A DNA stretch of 64,000 bases from JAIYCX01 sp964353175 (GTDB taxonomy: Bacteria > Bdellovibrionota_C > UBA2361 > SZUA-149 > DAOLCO01), in NCBI GenBank assembly GCA_964353175.1, contig CAYGUX010000004.1:119050-183049 (forward strand), given 5' to 3'. The notes beneath the pieces are model-generated. The model ran no database searches and had not been told where the DNA came from. It saw nothing but the letters and a program-made list of their open reading frames with translations. Shown here piece by piece: positions 32,860 to 41,777 of the stretch (position 1 is its first letter; every line of letters starts with the position of its first letter). The position numbers and the translations under genes are program-made.

Positions 32860-33942
32860 ATGAAAAACTTACTCCCTCTCCTCTTACTTCTTCTAAGCTC
32901 CCTTAATATCTCCCCTTGCATAGCAGATGAGAAGGAAATCCAGGTCGGAGTCCTTGCATCACTCAGTGGGAACTGGCAAGAGATCGGTCAGAATATCGTT
33001 CAAGGAATCACTCTAGCCGAAGAGGATCTTAACACCCAAGATGGCGGACTAGAAAAAAGCATAAAATTTAATATTCAAGACACCGATGAAGAAAAGTCTG
33101 GAACCAAAGTTGTATCCGCCTATCGATTTCTTCGCACTCAAGGCATTAAATTATTCATTGGGCCGACTGGAGTACCGGGGACCTTGGCTCTTAGTCCAAT
33201 TGCCAAAAATGATGATATGGTTTTAATGGCTCCAACATCTACAAATTCATTCTATTTACAATCGGATAAATTTTTCAATGCTGGTGGTGATAACTATGTA
33301 ACGACCAAAGCTATAGCTCAACTAGCTTACGAAGACGGCATGAGAGAAATGGCTATTTTTGGAAGCCTTCAACCCTGGGAAAGCGATCAAGCGGACATAT
33401 TTGAAAAAGAATTTTCTGCAATGGGTGGCAAAATTACTTTTAAAGTTTCACCACCTGCTGACCAAACCGACCTTAGAATTGAAGCTTTAAAAATGATAAG
33501 GTCGAAACCACAAGGTATTTTCTTTGCAAATTTCAATCAATGCGCTCATAGTGCGAGGGCTATTAAGCAATTTAAGTTTGTCGGGAAAAAATATGCTGCC
33601 CTTTTAGACGATTCACATATCAAAGCGAGTAAGGGTGGACTTGATAGTACTTTTCTCTATCTATTTAATCCTCCCTCATCGAACTTTATAGAAAAATACC
33701 AGAAAAGATTTAATAAGAAACCAGGGGCGTTTTCAGATACGGCCTATGACGCCGCATACACCCTACTTAAAGCGATCGATGTAGCAAAAAGCACAGAGCC
33801 AGCCAAGGTTATTGAAGCTCTACATGTAATTAAAATCAAAGGCAGTAGTGGCAAAGAAGATTCTTTCGATGAGAATGGATTACTTCTTAGAGGGATCACC
33901 TTACATGAAGTAGTAAATGGGGTGATGGTAGCCAGAGACTAG
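32860..33942 (+). CDS. Periplasmic substrate-binding protein (Peripla_BP_6), orphan
   Basis: A 360-residue LivJ-type binding protein with a signal peptide (LLPLLLLLLSSLNISPCIADE) and the mature start EIQVGVLASLSGNWQEIGQN. TSTNSFYLQSDKFFNAGGDN and DTAYDAAYTLLKAIDVAK fit the ligand-binding and hinge regions. It is less similar to the 6.8-12.5 kb trio than those are to each other. No transporter partner nearby. It starts 97 bases after the dehydrogenase gene. Confidence 0.85.
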   Translation: MKNLLPLLLLLLSSLNISPCIADEKEIQVGVLASLSGNWQEIGQNIVQGITLAEEDLNTQDGGLEKSIKFNIQDTDEEKSGTKVVSAYRFLRTQGIKLFIGPTGVPGTLALSPIAKNDDMVLMAPTSTNSFYLQSDKFFNAGGDNYVTTKAIAQLAYEDGMREMAIFGSLQPWESDQADIFEKEFSAMGGKITFKVSPPADQTDLRIEALKMIRSKPQGIFFANFNQCAHSARAIKQFKFVGKKYAALLDDSHIKASKGGLDSTFLYLFNPPSSNFIEKYQKRFNKKPGAFSDTAYDAAYTLLKAIDVAKSTEPAKVIEALHVIKIKGSSGKEDSFDENGLLLRGITLHEVVNGVMVARD

Positions 33943-34092
33943 AATAGTCTGAGCAGCATTAACACCTCATCATATATCACTATGCCCAACATTTTTGTGC
34001 TTAGAGAGTAGTTTCCTCTCACATCTTCAGCTTTGACTATGACTTCATTGTACTCTATCTTAATAGAATAAAGTTAAACAAGCGATCTTCTA

Positions 34093-34316
34093 ATGCAAAT
34101 CTTAATTCTCATCTCCCTACTATTGCTTTCACTTCCTACGTGGGCGGAAAACACTCTAACTAAAACCCATCCCACTAAAACTCCACTTAAAGTTGGCGCC
34201 ATTATTGGCCTAAGTGGCTCCATGGCCCAAGCTGGGACTGAAATGAAAAAAGGAATGGAGATCGCTCTCAAGGACCTAGGAGAACCTGCTCCGATTCAGG
34301 TCACTTTCACCTGCAT
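34093..34316 (+). pseudogene. Binding-protein fragment (signal peptide and first strand only)
   Basis: An ATG at 34093 opens a frame with signal peptide MQILILISLLLLSLPTWA and LKVGAIIGLSGSMAQAGTEM, the standard N-terminus of a Peripla_BP_6 protein, then GMEIALKDLGEP. Homology ends at about codon 74, exactly where the REP element at 34320 begins; the frame stops at 34344. It is a 5' remnant of a fifth binding-protein gene. Confidence 0.8.
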
Positions 34317-34319
34317 TCT

Positions 34320-34368
34320 GGTGCGGGGCTACTACTATCTTTAGATCTTCACATTGGTGCGGGGCTAC
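34320..34368 (-). repeat. Two REP elements (34320-34332 and 34356-34368)
   Basis: Two exact copies of GTAGCCCCGCACC in the same (minus) orientation, 36 bases apart. The first lies at the broken end of the binding-protein fragment. Confidence 0.75.
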
Positions 34369-34516
34369 AATCTTTTTCAGTAATAATTTCGAGGTAATAT
34401 TCTGCTAATTACTTACATTAAGTGATTAGCAATGTAATTTGAGAGATCATTTGGTATTGGTTAAATTGCTTTAAACCTGCCCCTAACCCATTATACAAAC
34501 TACACAACAAACAACT

Positions 34517-34529
34517 ATAGCCCCACACC
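34517..34529 (+). repeat. REP-like element, degenerate copy
   Basis: ATAGCCCCACACC differs from the consensus at two positions. It lies 22 bases before the second membrane-protein gene. Confidence 0.5.
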
Positions 34530-34551
34530 AATTTCACCGATATAGGAACTT

Positions 34552-35127
34552 ATGCGTACAGGCAAAAAAACTCTACTTCTAGGTATTCTTACGAGCGTAT
34601 CAGGCATGTTGTTTACCTTCATGCCCAATGGCTATGTTCAGCTAATTCTAATAATCTTAGTAAGCGTCCTCTTAATTACCACCGTAATTAATCTACTAAA
34701 AATTCCTCTAATGTGGCGTAAACAGGGAAAATTGTCGCTTGCACCTCTTGGTATTTCTATTTTTTCTGTCGTACTCTTTGTTTTTTGCCTAACTTTGGGA
34801 ATGGGAGCTCGAATCATGAAATTTCGATACGACCTACCGCAATACGAAAACGTTATAGCAATGATGCAAAAAGGTGAAATAGTTATTGAGCAAAACCTAC
34901 ATCCTATAGATATTCCACCCGAGTATGCTCACCTTGCCTACGCTATACTTGCAGAAAAAAGCAAGCAAGGAGTGCTGACAGTGGAATTTCTAAGCGGATC
35001 CGGTTTTCCGGTTAAACATTCAGGATGGCTATACAGAGAAGATGACGATCCTATGGCTTGGAAAGATATTCGCCGTTGGCCAAAGATAGAAAAAATTGAA
35101 CCAAAGTGGTATCGCATCGGCGATTAA
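34552..35127 (+). CDS. Small membrane protein of unknown function, copy 2
   Basis: A 191-residue paralogue of the 27582 gene, with the same three hydrophobic segments and soluble C-terminal half, and very similar DNA across the second half. Differences concentrate in the membrane segments. It is bounded by REP-like copies at 34517 and 35170. Intact in length and frame, so probably expressed. Confidence 0.7.
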   Translation: MRTGKKTLLLGILTSVSGMLFTFMPNGYVQLILIILVSVLLITTVINLLKIPLMWRKQGKLSLAPLGISIFSVVLFVFCLTLGMGARIMKFRYDLPQYENVIAMMQKGEIVIEQNLHPIDIPPEYAHLAYAILAEKSKQGVLTVEFLSGSGFPVKHSGWLYREDDDPMAWKDIRRWPKIEKIEPKWYRIGD

Positions 35128-35169
35128 AATAAAAATTTTACTACGTAGTCCCGCTTGAATCTTCATCCT

Positions 35170-35183
35170 AGTGCGGGGCCAAC
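35170..35183 (-). repeat. REP-like element, degenerate copy
   Basis: AGTGCGGGGCCAAC is a variant of the repeat on the minus strand, 40 bases after the membrane-protein gene. The sequence from here to about 35296 contains no gene I can support. Confidence 0.5.
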
Positions 35184-35296
35184 ACCTCTACCATAAGACA
35201 ACATTATCTCGCACTAATGAACGAAGTAACAAACTAGTGTTTACGTAACCATAGATGGCGTAGAGAATACTCACAATTTACGCCAACTATAGAGAA

Positions 35297-35436
35297 TTAG
35301 CCTCTCTTACTTATAATTTCAAACATCTCATCCTTAAGCGCTAATCTTTTCTTCTTAAGATCCTCAAGGGCAATGTCCCCCATGGCTTGTTCTTCACTTT
35401 CAACTCTAAAAACTTCTTTGTCTATATAAAGATCTC
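35297..35436 (-). pseudogene. DUF465 (YdcH-like) C-terminal fragment
   Basis: On the minus strand the frame reads ERRDLYIDKEVFRVESEEQA, then MGDIALEDLKKKRLALKDEM and FEIISKRG before the stop. The LKKxRLxLKDEM pattern is the hallmark of DUF465 proteins, about 70-residue coiled coils. Upstream sequence is antisense P-type ATPase, so the N-terminus is lost at a junction near 35436. A GTG or internal ATG could still start a short peptide. Confidence 0.65.
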
Positions 35437-37644
35437 TCCTCTCCCCGAGCACTTGTAATTCGTGATGGACGTGAGATTAGAATTGCCGGAAGAGATGTCG
35501 TACCCAAGGATATAATCGTATTAAACGAGGGGGATCGTATAGCTGCCGATGCCACCTTAGTTGAGTGTCAGAACTTCACTGTCGATGAATCTCTACTGAC
35601 CGGGGAATCCATTCCAGTAAGTAAAACTCTAGAGGATGATCAATCAAACCTTTTTGGTGCAACGCTGGTTGTGCAGGGAAGAGGAAAGGCATTAGTTAAT
35701 GCCACTGGCATTCATACTCAATTCGGTAAAATTGGACTGTCTTTAATGAGCATTGAAGATAGCGAAACCCGTCTCCAGGTTGAAATGAAGACTTTGATAA
35801 AAAAATTGACCTTTGTTGGGATCATTCTGTGTTTAACCGTGGTGGTTTCATATTATCTATCAAGAGGCGATTTTGTAAAGTCTCTTCTAAATGGATTGGC
35901 AGCTGCAATGGCCATATTGCCAGAGGAATTTCCTGTGGTTCTCACAATTTTTCTGGCACTTGGTGCATGGCGACTTTCTAAGAAAAATGTACTAACTAGA
36001 AGGCCCTCTGCAATTGAAAACCTTGGGTCCGCAACCATACTTTGTAGTGATAAAACAGGTACCATCACCCAAAACATAATGGCACTGGAGATACTTAGCG
36101 ATGGCAATCGCACTCTATTGACAGACAAGATTGAGAATGACGATATTACATTTCGCAAGCTAATTCAGTCTAGTTTCCGCGCATCCGAGACAGATTCACT
36201 CGATCCGATGGAGAAAGCTATTCAAAAGACATTTGAAAAAACATTCTCTGAAAAAGGAGAAGAGCATATTTTGATAAGAGAATATCCCTTGAGTAAGCAA
36301 CTTTTTGCGATGACAAGGGTACTTAAAAACACCGCAGATCAGACGACTTCAGTATCGGCTAAAGGAGCACCTGAGGCAGTTTTTAAATTATGTAACTTGA
36401 GTGAGGTTGAAACACAGAGATATTTACAGTCTGTAACTGAGATGGCCGAGCAGGGATACCGAGTATTAGCTGTGGCCGATGCACCTACTCTGGATCCCTT
36501 ACCGGAGAGCCAACTTGATTTTAAATTTTCATTTATAGGTTTGATTGAATTCGCAGATCCGATTCGACCTGAGGTCCCTCAAGCTATTGTAGAATGTGTT
36601 GAAGCTGGCGTTAAGGTAATTATGATTACTGGTGACTATCCCGCTACCGCCAAAAGCATTGCTCAAAAAATTGGCTTACCAATGCAGGGAGAGATTATCA
36701 CTGGCAGTGAACTTGCTGACTTGAGTGACAGTGAGCTAAGAATAAAAATTAAGACTACCAACATATTTGCCAGAATTATTCCCGATCAAAAACTTAGAAT
36801 TGTTGAAGCTCTAAAGTTAAATGGCGGGATAGTGGCTATGACAGGTGATGGTGTAAATGATGCTCCAGCTCTAAAGGCTGCGCATATTGGTGTCGCAATG
36901 GGTAAGAAAGGCACAGATGTCGCACGTGAAGCCTCTTCATTAGTGCTTTTGGATGATAATTTTGCTTCAATCGTCGCAGCGATTCATTCCGGAAGAAGAA
37001 TTTTTGACAATCTACAGAAGGCAATGTCTTACATTATGGCGATCCACATACCCATAATTGGGCTGACTCTACTTCCCGCATTCTTTTCATCTTTGCCGAT
37101 CCTACTATTACCATCACACATTATCTTCATGGAATTAATAATAGACCCAGTTTGTGCAATTGCCTTTGAATCAGAGCAAGATGAAAAATTCATCATGAAG
37201 CGAAACCCGCGACATCCAAATGATTCATTTTTTGGGGCAAGACGCATAGTTAGTAGTGTCTTAGCAGGGTCACTTCTGTTAATAATGGTACTAACAGTTT
37301 ATTTTCTTTCACTTCACGAAGGGCACACACCAGGCGAAGTACGAGCCATCGCATTTTCTTCCTTGATTGTTGGCAATATATTTCTAACCCTAACTAGTCT
37401 ATCTAAAACACGAAGCTTCCTTTTAGTATTCACTGAAAAGAATTGGGCTGCAATAACTATTCTCTTAGGCTCACTGGCGATAATGCTCATAATTATTACG
37501 GTGCCAAGTCTTCAGTCACTTTTCAACTTTGAGTTTCCTGGTTTTATACACTTTATCCCCGCAGGGATCTCTGCTTTTATTGTACTTATTACTTTGGAGT
37601 CTTTAAAGTATTTGGATTTGAAAAGAAGGCCTTCTACTGTTTGA
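35434..37644 (+). pseudogene. Cation-transporting P-type ATPase (type II), N-terminus missing
   Basis: In frame from about 35434 the protein reads SSPRALVIRDGREIRIAGRD, DESLLTGESIPVSK, PEEFPVVLTIFLALG, the phosphorylation site CSDKTGTITQN, KGAPEAVF, MITGDYPATAKSI, and GDGVNDAPALKAAHIGVAMG, so it is a type II (calcium-type) ATPase. The first GTG/ATG start available is at 35671, inside the actuator domain after TGES. The first two membrane helices and about 150-200 N-terminal residues are missing, replaced by the DUF465 fragment. All catalytic parts from TGES on are intact. Without its N-terminus a working pump is doubtful, so I mark it as a pseudogene. Confidence 0.8.
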
Positions 37645-37765
37645 ATGCTAAAAGTAATTTCAGTGGGCTATTGGTTTAACAGGGATAAAACATTCAGTTG
37701 AACGGTGCTTGTATGATGGATTTACGCTCTGAGGATAGAATAAATATATTTTGAATCACAATGAA

Positions 37766-37923
37766 ATGCGCCTGAGCTTTGATTGTTATTTGGGGCGGAT
37801 TGGAAGGCCTGATTTGGCAAGTTTAAATTGCCGAGCTCAAATCAGGCCTGACGCCTCGGAGCTGTGAGTGCAAAGCACTCACGCGAGAATGAGCACCGGA
37901 GAACAATCAAAGCTCAGGCGCAT
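37766..37923. mobile_element. MITE-like element with 22-bp terminal inverted repeats
   Basis: ATGCGCCTGAGCTTTGATTG and two further bases (37766-37787) return exactly inverted at 37902-37923. Inside is another inverted repeat (GGCCTGATTTG with CAAATCAGGCC) and a short hairpin GTGAGTGC/GCACTCAC at 37864-37883. No coding capacity. The nested palindromes resemble a non-autonomous element or a BIME-type structure. It lies between the ATPase and the atpG fragment. GC content is higher than around it. Confidence 0.7.
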
Positions 37924-37984
37924 GGCGTATCTTGCTGTTGACAACAATAAGTACTTTACAGGTGCTGCGCATAATTTGGCATCA

Positions 37985-38347
37985 CTAAATTTTCCCACTC
38001 AGCGCTTCAAAGCCAGATATGACATCGAACAATTCCTCGTCGATACTACTCTGGCACAAACGATGGAGTTTGCCGTTGAAGTCCTCTAGCAATTCGTCAA
38101 TGTTTTTATCAGCGCGTTGCATTGCTGCTAGTCGGCTCGCATTCTCGCTGGCTAGGGATTCGGCGCAGGCTTGAAATAGAGAGACAAGAATATATTCCCT
38201 CGTCAGCGCTCGCAAAGCTACGTTATCGCTACCCATGACTTCTGGTAGCTTACTCGTCGGCCAAGGAATTTCGGTCAATCTTCGTTGCCAACTTTCGTCC
38301 AGAGGTAGAAGTCGCTGACTAACCGGCTCATAAGCAGCAACGGACAT
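37985..38347 (-). pseudogene. Alternate (N-ATPase-type) F1 gamma subunit, C-terminal fragment
   Basis: The 120-residue frame matches the end of F1 gamma subunits of the alternate N-ATPase kind: LLPLDESWQRRLTEIPWP, REYILVSLFQACAESLASEN, ASRLAAMQRADKNIDELLED and ELFDVISGFEALSGK. Gamma is usually near 280 residues, and here it is cut at the N-terminus just before a REP-like copy at 38368. No other ATP synthase subunit is present. In such operons gamma is the last gene, so this may be the tail of a lost operon. Confidence 0.75.
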
Positions 38348-38367
38348 GGAGCGGTTAAATTAAATCT

Positions 38368-38380
38368 AGTGCGGAGCTAC
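38368..38380 (-). repeat. REP-like element (one mismatch)
   Basis: AGTGCGGAGCTAC, minus-strand GTAGCTCCGCACT. It lies at the broken end of the gamma-subunit fragment and about 170 bases from the end of the transposase gene. Confidence 0.6.
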
Positions 38381-38552
38381 CCTACATAATCTGACGCTCC
38401 ACTGCGATTCGATTGTCAGTTAAGCCTTAGGAAATTCAAAATTAATGAAAAAATTCTAGCGACAAAGCCATATCTTGTAGCTTTAGCTGTCAACTTAAAA
38501 TTCTTTATTTGTAAATAGCGTGAGAAATAAAGAGAACCGAGAAAGAATCTCA

Positions 38553-39533
38553 TTACACAACGACTCCCGCCATAATATTAGCAAGCCTAGGCATTGCAGG
38601 AGGGTAGATACCAACCGGAAATCGAAGAGAATGCTCTCCCGCTTTCCACCTTTGGTAGATCTCCTTCCCTTCATTAATTAGAGCCTTGATGGTTTGGATA
38701 ATATGAACTCTCAAGGAAATTTGACTGCTAATGCAGTATGATCGTTTCCCCTGTCTCTTTGACCTGTAGTTTAGATTGAAGGAAGAGTTGATAAGCCTTT
38801 CCGATCCTATTGCTGATTTATTATGAAGTTCTCTCTTCTTCTTGAATCTATCATCTGTTTTCCTAACCATGCTTATGATTCTTTGGTTAATCTTATCCCA
38901 GTCCTTCTCAGGAACTTTCATAATTTCCATCCAAGCATTTGGTTCAAGTATAAGTTTAATTGATTCCGGGTATATATCTTTTAGCCTTTCTAACTGAGAG
39001 GCTATCTCCTCCTTTGAAGGCGAAAGAGATGAGAGCTTTTCAATATCAGTTCGTTTAAATGGAATGCAGGGAATTCTACTCTCACTAGTTTTATAGGCAC
39101 TCCAGGTACTTAGGTTCGGATACTCTTCTATCGAGTCAACTAGATTATCCTTAGTCGGATTTGTGTAGAGATAAACTATTTGTTTAATTACATCTACAGG
39201 GTTACCAAGAATTGGACTATCGTATCCTTCGCACCATACAGTCCTTTTCCTTCGTCCTAGGAGTCTGTTGATAGCATGAGCAGACTCTGTCTTAAATCTC
39301 TCCATAAAATCAGCTACATCCTCTGGATTATCTACTACTACAACTAGATGCACATGATTTTCTTCAAATAGAAAATGACAGATCCTAACCCTATGCAATC
39401 TTTGGGCTTTTGCTAGACAAGTCATTAGGATTGCTCTCATTAGGGGATTGGCCTTCAAGAGGAGTCCTTCTTCTAGGCTAGTGGTAATAAACAATACGCT
39501 CTTTGGCGGATGGAACTTTGGTAAACGTGGCAT
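38553..39533 (-). CDS. RAYT (REP-associated tyrosine transposase, Y1/HUH family)
   Basis: A 326-residue protein of the IS200-like Y1_Tnp superfamily. The HUH metal-binding motif is NHVHLVVVVDNPED, preceded by HRVRICHFLFEE, and a catalytic Tyr lies in IVYLYTNPTKDNLVDS. RAYTs nick or process single-stranded REP hairpins that begin with a GTAG-type tetranucleotide; such repeats (GTAGCCCCGCACC) flank this gene on both sides (38368 and 39613). The C-terminal region (SSLSPSKEEIASQL to end) is longer than in IS200 and is typical of RAYTs. It has no terminal repeats of an ordinary insertion sequence. Confidence 0.82.
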   Translation of the reverse strand: MPRLPKFHPPKSVLFITTSLEEGLLLKANPLMRAILMTCLAKAQRLHRVRICHFLFEENHVHLVVVVDNPEDVADFMERFKTESAHAINRLLGRRKRTVWCEGYDSPILGNPVDVIKQIVYLYTNPTKDNLVDSIEEYPNLSTWSAYKTSESRIPCIPFKRTDIEKLSSLSPSKEEIASQLERLKDIYPESIKLILEPNAWMEIMKVPEKDWDKINQRIISMVRKTDDRFKKKRELHNKSAIGSERLINSSFNLNYRSKRQGKRSYCISSQISLRVHIIQTIKALINEGKEIYQRWKAGEHSLRFPVGIYPPAMPRLANIMAGVVV

Positions 39534-39612
39534 CTTGGTTTCCTTTATAAATAGAACTACGTTCTAGGGTTATAAGATGTTTATCGTAGAAAATTTAAAA
39601 ATGGGTCAGAAT

Positions 39613-39856
39613 GTAGCCCCGCACCCACGACCATTAAGTTAAGGGGAAATTTTATAGTCTTGCCAGGCAGGAGCCTGGCGTTCCCAGGGGATTTCTTAAT
39701 ATTTTGGGCAAGAATTCCTGGGAACGCCAGGCTCCTCGCCGGCTTATTCTTCTTAACTTGATGGCCGTGGCCCCGCACCAGATAGAGCGTGGGTATGGGG
39801 ATGGAAAGGATGAAGTATCCAGGTACTGGGTTTATAGGGAAGAGTAGCCCCGCACC
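39613..39856. repeat. REP cluster with large nested hairpin
   Basis: Three direct copies of the repeat: 39613-39625, 39767-39779 (GTGG variant) and 39844-39856. Between the first two lie an imperfect outer inverted repeat (39626-39643 with 39752-39769) and a perfect 20-bp inner stem (39669-39688 with 39717-39736). This is a BIME-like structure next to the RAYT gene. No convincing protein-coding gene is present in 39534-39982. Confidence 0.75.
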
Positions 39857-39982
39857 GGTTGAAATGGTTTGAAATAGTTATGGAAGTCTTAGTATTGATC
39901 CTTTATTCGTGCTACATTTGCTTTAATTTTTAGCATTATCCTGAACACTATCAGTAGTGGGCTACTATAAAATTTAAACATC

Positions 39983-41740
39983 GTGTCAAACTTAGCGCAT
40001 AAAACACCACCTCAATATACTCTCCGTCCTTATCAGCAGGATTCTGTGAATTCCGTTTTGGGGCATTTTAGGAAATCTCGTTATCCTGCTGTTTTAGTTC
40101 TCCCAACTGGTGCAGGTAAAAGCCTTGTTATTGCGGAGCTTGCTAGAATTGCTAAGGGGCGTGTTCTTGTACTGGCTCATGTTAAAGAGCTCGTGGAACA
40201 AAATCATGAAAAGTACCAAAGTTACGGACTTCACGCTGGGATATACTCCGCTGGCCTAAATAGAAAAGATAGCTCTGAAAAAGTAATTTTTGGTAGTATT
40301 CAGTCCGTAGCTCGCGCCAAGGATAATTTCTTTTCTGATTTTTCACTACTGGTAATAGACGAGTGCCACCGAGTAAACTTTGAGGAGGAAACTCAATATG
40401 CACAAGTCATAGGAAAATTACTTGAAGAAAACCCTCTTATTTGTATTTTAGGGCTCACAGCGACTCCTTATAGACTTGATGCTGGTTGGATATATAAGTT
40501 CCATAGCAGAGGAACTATGCGCACCGAGGAACCTAGATTTTTCAGAAAATGTCTTTACGAATTAAGCCTTAAGCAAATGATTCAAGATGGGTTCTTAACT
40601 CCCCCAGTACAAATTGATGCACCAGTAGCTTCCTATGATTTTTCATCCTTAAAACTTCTTCCAGGTCAGGGAACTTACAAGCTTTCAGAAATTGAAGAAG
40701 TATTAAAAGATCAACGAAGAATTACTCCAGTTATCATAAAAAACATAGTCGATATTGCCGCAGACAGGAGAGGTATTATAATTTTCACCGCCTCCGTTAG
40801 GCATGCTGAAGAAATCATGAGCTATCTTCCAAAAGGAGAATCCGCAATTGTCATAGGAGATACTCCCAGCGAAGAGAGGGATCTAATCCTTGAAAAATTC
40901 AAAAAACTTAAAATTAAGTACTTAGTGAATGTATCTGTTCTTACCACAGGGTTTGACGCACCTCATGTTGATTTAATTGCGATTTTAAGGCCAACCGAGT
41001 CCGTAAGTCTTTATCAGCAAATAGTAGGACGTGGACTGAGACTTTATCCCGGAAAAAAGGACTGTCTTATTTTAGATTACACTGGCGTCCCTCATGATAT
41101 TTACAAACCTCAAATTAGAGAAGACAAACCTACAGAAGACTCAGTTCCAGTTGAAGTTTCTTGTCCTCAGTGCAAACATGTAAATGAATTCTGGGGTCTT
41201 ATGGACGAGGAAGGAGATATAGTTGAACATTTTGGCAGAAAATGCCAAGGGGCTATAGAAGATCCTGATGGTGAACAAATTCTACCCTGCGGCTTTCGTT
41301 ACCGTTTTAAACTTTGTGATAAATGCGGAGCGGAAAACGACATAGCTGCTCGAGAATGCCCAAGCTGTGGCCATCTACTTATTGATATTGATGCTAAACT
41401 TAAAGAAGCCATGGGATCTAAGAATACTCATGTCATGAGACCTGACAGCATGATGTTTGAAAAAAAAATCGACAAGAACGGCCTAGAAAGATTAGAAGTA
41501 AAGTACTACGACCTAGATGCAGAGTTCCTAAGTGAGGTTTTTTTCTTTAGTGGATCCAATGATACCAAAGTATTCTATTATAACTTCTGCAGAATGCACC
41601 TACGTCTTCCTGAACGAGAAATAGAAATTAAAAGTATTCAAGATGTTTTAAAAAACAAAACAAACTTCAGAATACCTATGTATGTTATTGCTAGAAAGCA
41701 GGGAGAATACTGGAAAATTCGGGAAAAGATTTTTCGATAG
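39983..41740 (+). CDS. radD: RadD-like superfamily 2 helicase
   Basis: A 585-residue SF2 helicase with GTG start, the length of E. coli RadD (YejH), which acts with RecA/SSB in double-strand break repair. Motifs: LRPYQQDSV, Walker A LPTGAGKSLVIAEL, DECHR, LTATPYR, VSVLTTGFDAPHVDLI and QQIVGRGLRLYPGKKD. The C-terminal part has zinc-binding Cys pairs: CPQCKHV and CDKCGAENDIAARECPSCGH. It is cytoplasmic and stands alone after the REP cluster. Confidence 0.88.
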   Translation: MSNLAHKTPPQYTLRPYQQDSVNSVLGHFRKSRYPAVLVLPTGAGKSLVIAELARIAKGRVLVLAHVKELVEQNHEKYQSYGLHAGIYSAGLNRKDSSEKVIFGSIQSVARAKDNFFSDFSLLVIDECHRVNFEEETQYAQVIGKLLEENPLICILGLTATPYRLDAGWIYKFHSRGTMRTEEPRFFRKCLYELSLKQMIQDGFLTPPVQIDAPVASYDFSSLKLLPGQGTYKLSEIEEVLKDQRRITPVIIKNIVDIAADRRGIIIFTASVRHAEEIMSYLPKGESAIVIGDTPSEERDLILEKFKKLKIKYLVNVSVLTTGFDAPHVDLIAILRPTESVSLYQQIVGRGLRLYPGKKDCLILDYTGVPHDIYKPQIREDKPTEDSVPVEVSCPQCKHVNEFWGLMDEEGDIVEHFGRKCQGAIEDPDGEQILPCGFRYRFKLCDKCGAENDIAARECPSCGHLLIDIDAKLKEAMGSKNTHVMRPDSMMFEKKIDKNGLERLEVKYYDLDAEFLSEVFFFSGSNDTKVFYYNFCRMHLRLPEREIEIKSIQDVLKNKTNFRIPMYVIARKQGEYWKIREKIFR

Positions 41741-41777
41741 AAAAGTTATGCATATTAAATCTTCCCAAAAGCTACGC

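Noticed and set aside
37868..38089. Plus-strand open frame across the palindrome element
   Set aside because: It lies on the repeat element and antisense to the gamma-subunit fragment; no homology seen.
39581..39778. Minus-strand open frame in the REP cluster
   Set aside because: It consists of palindromic repeat sequence and does not look like protein.
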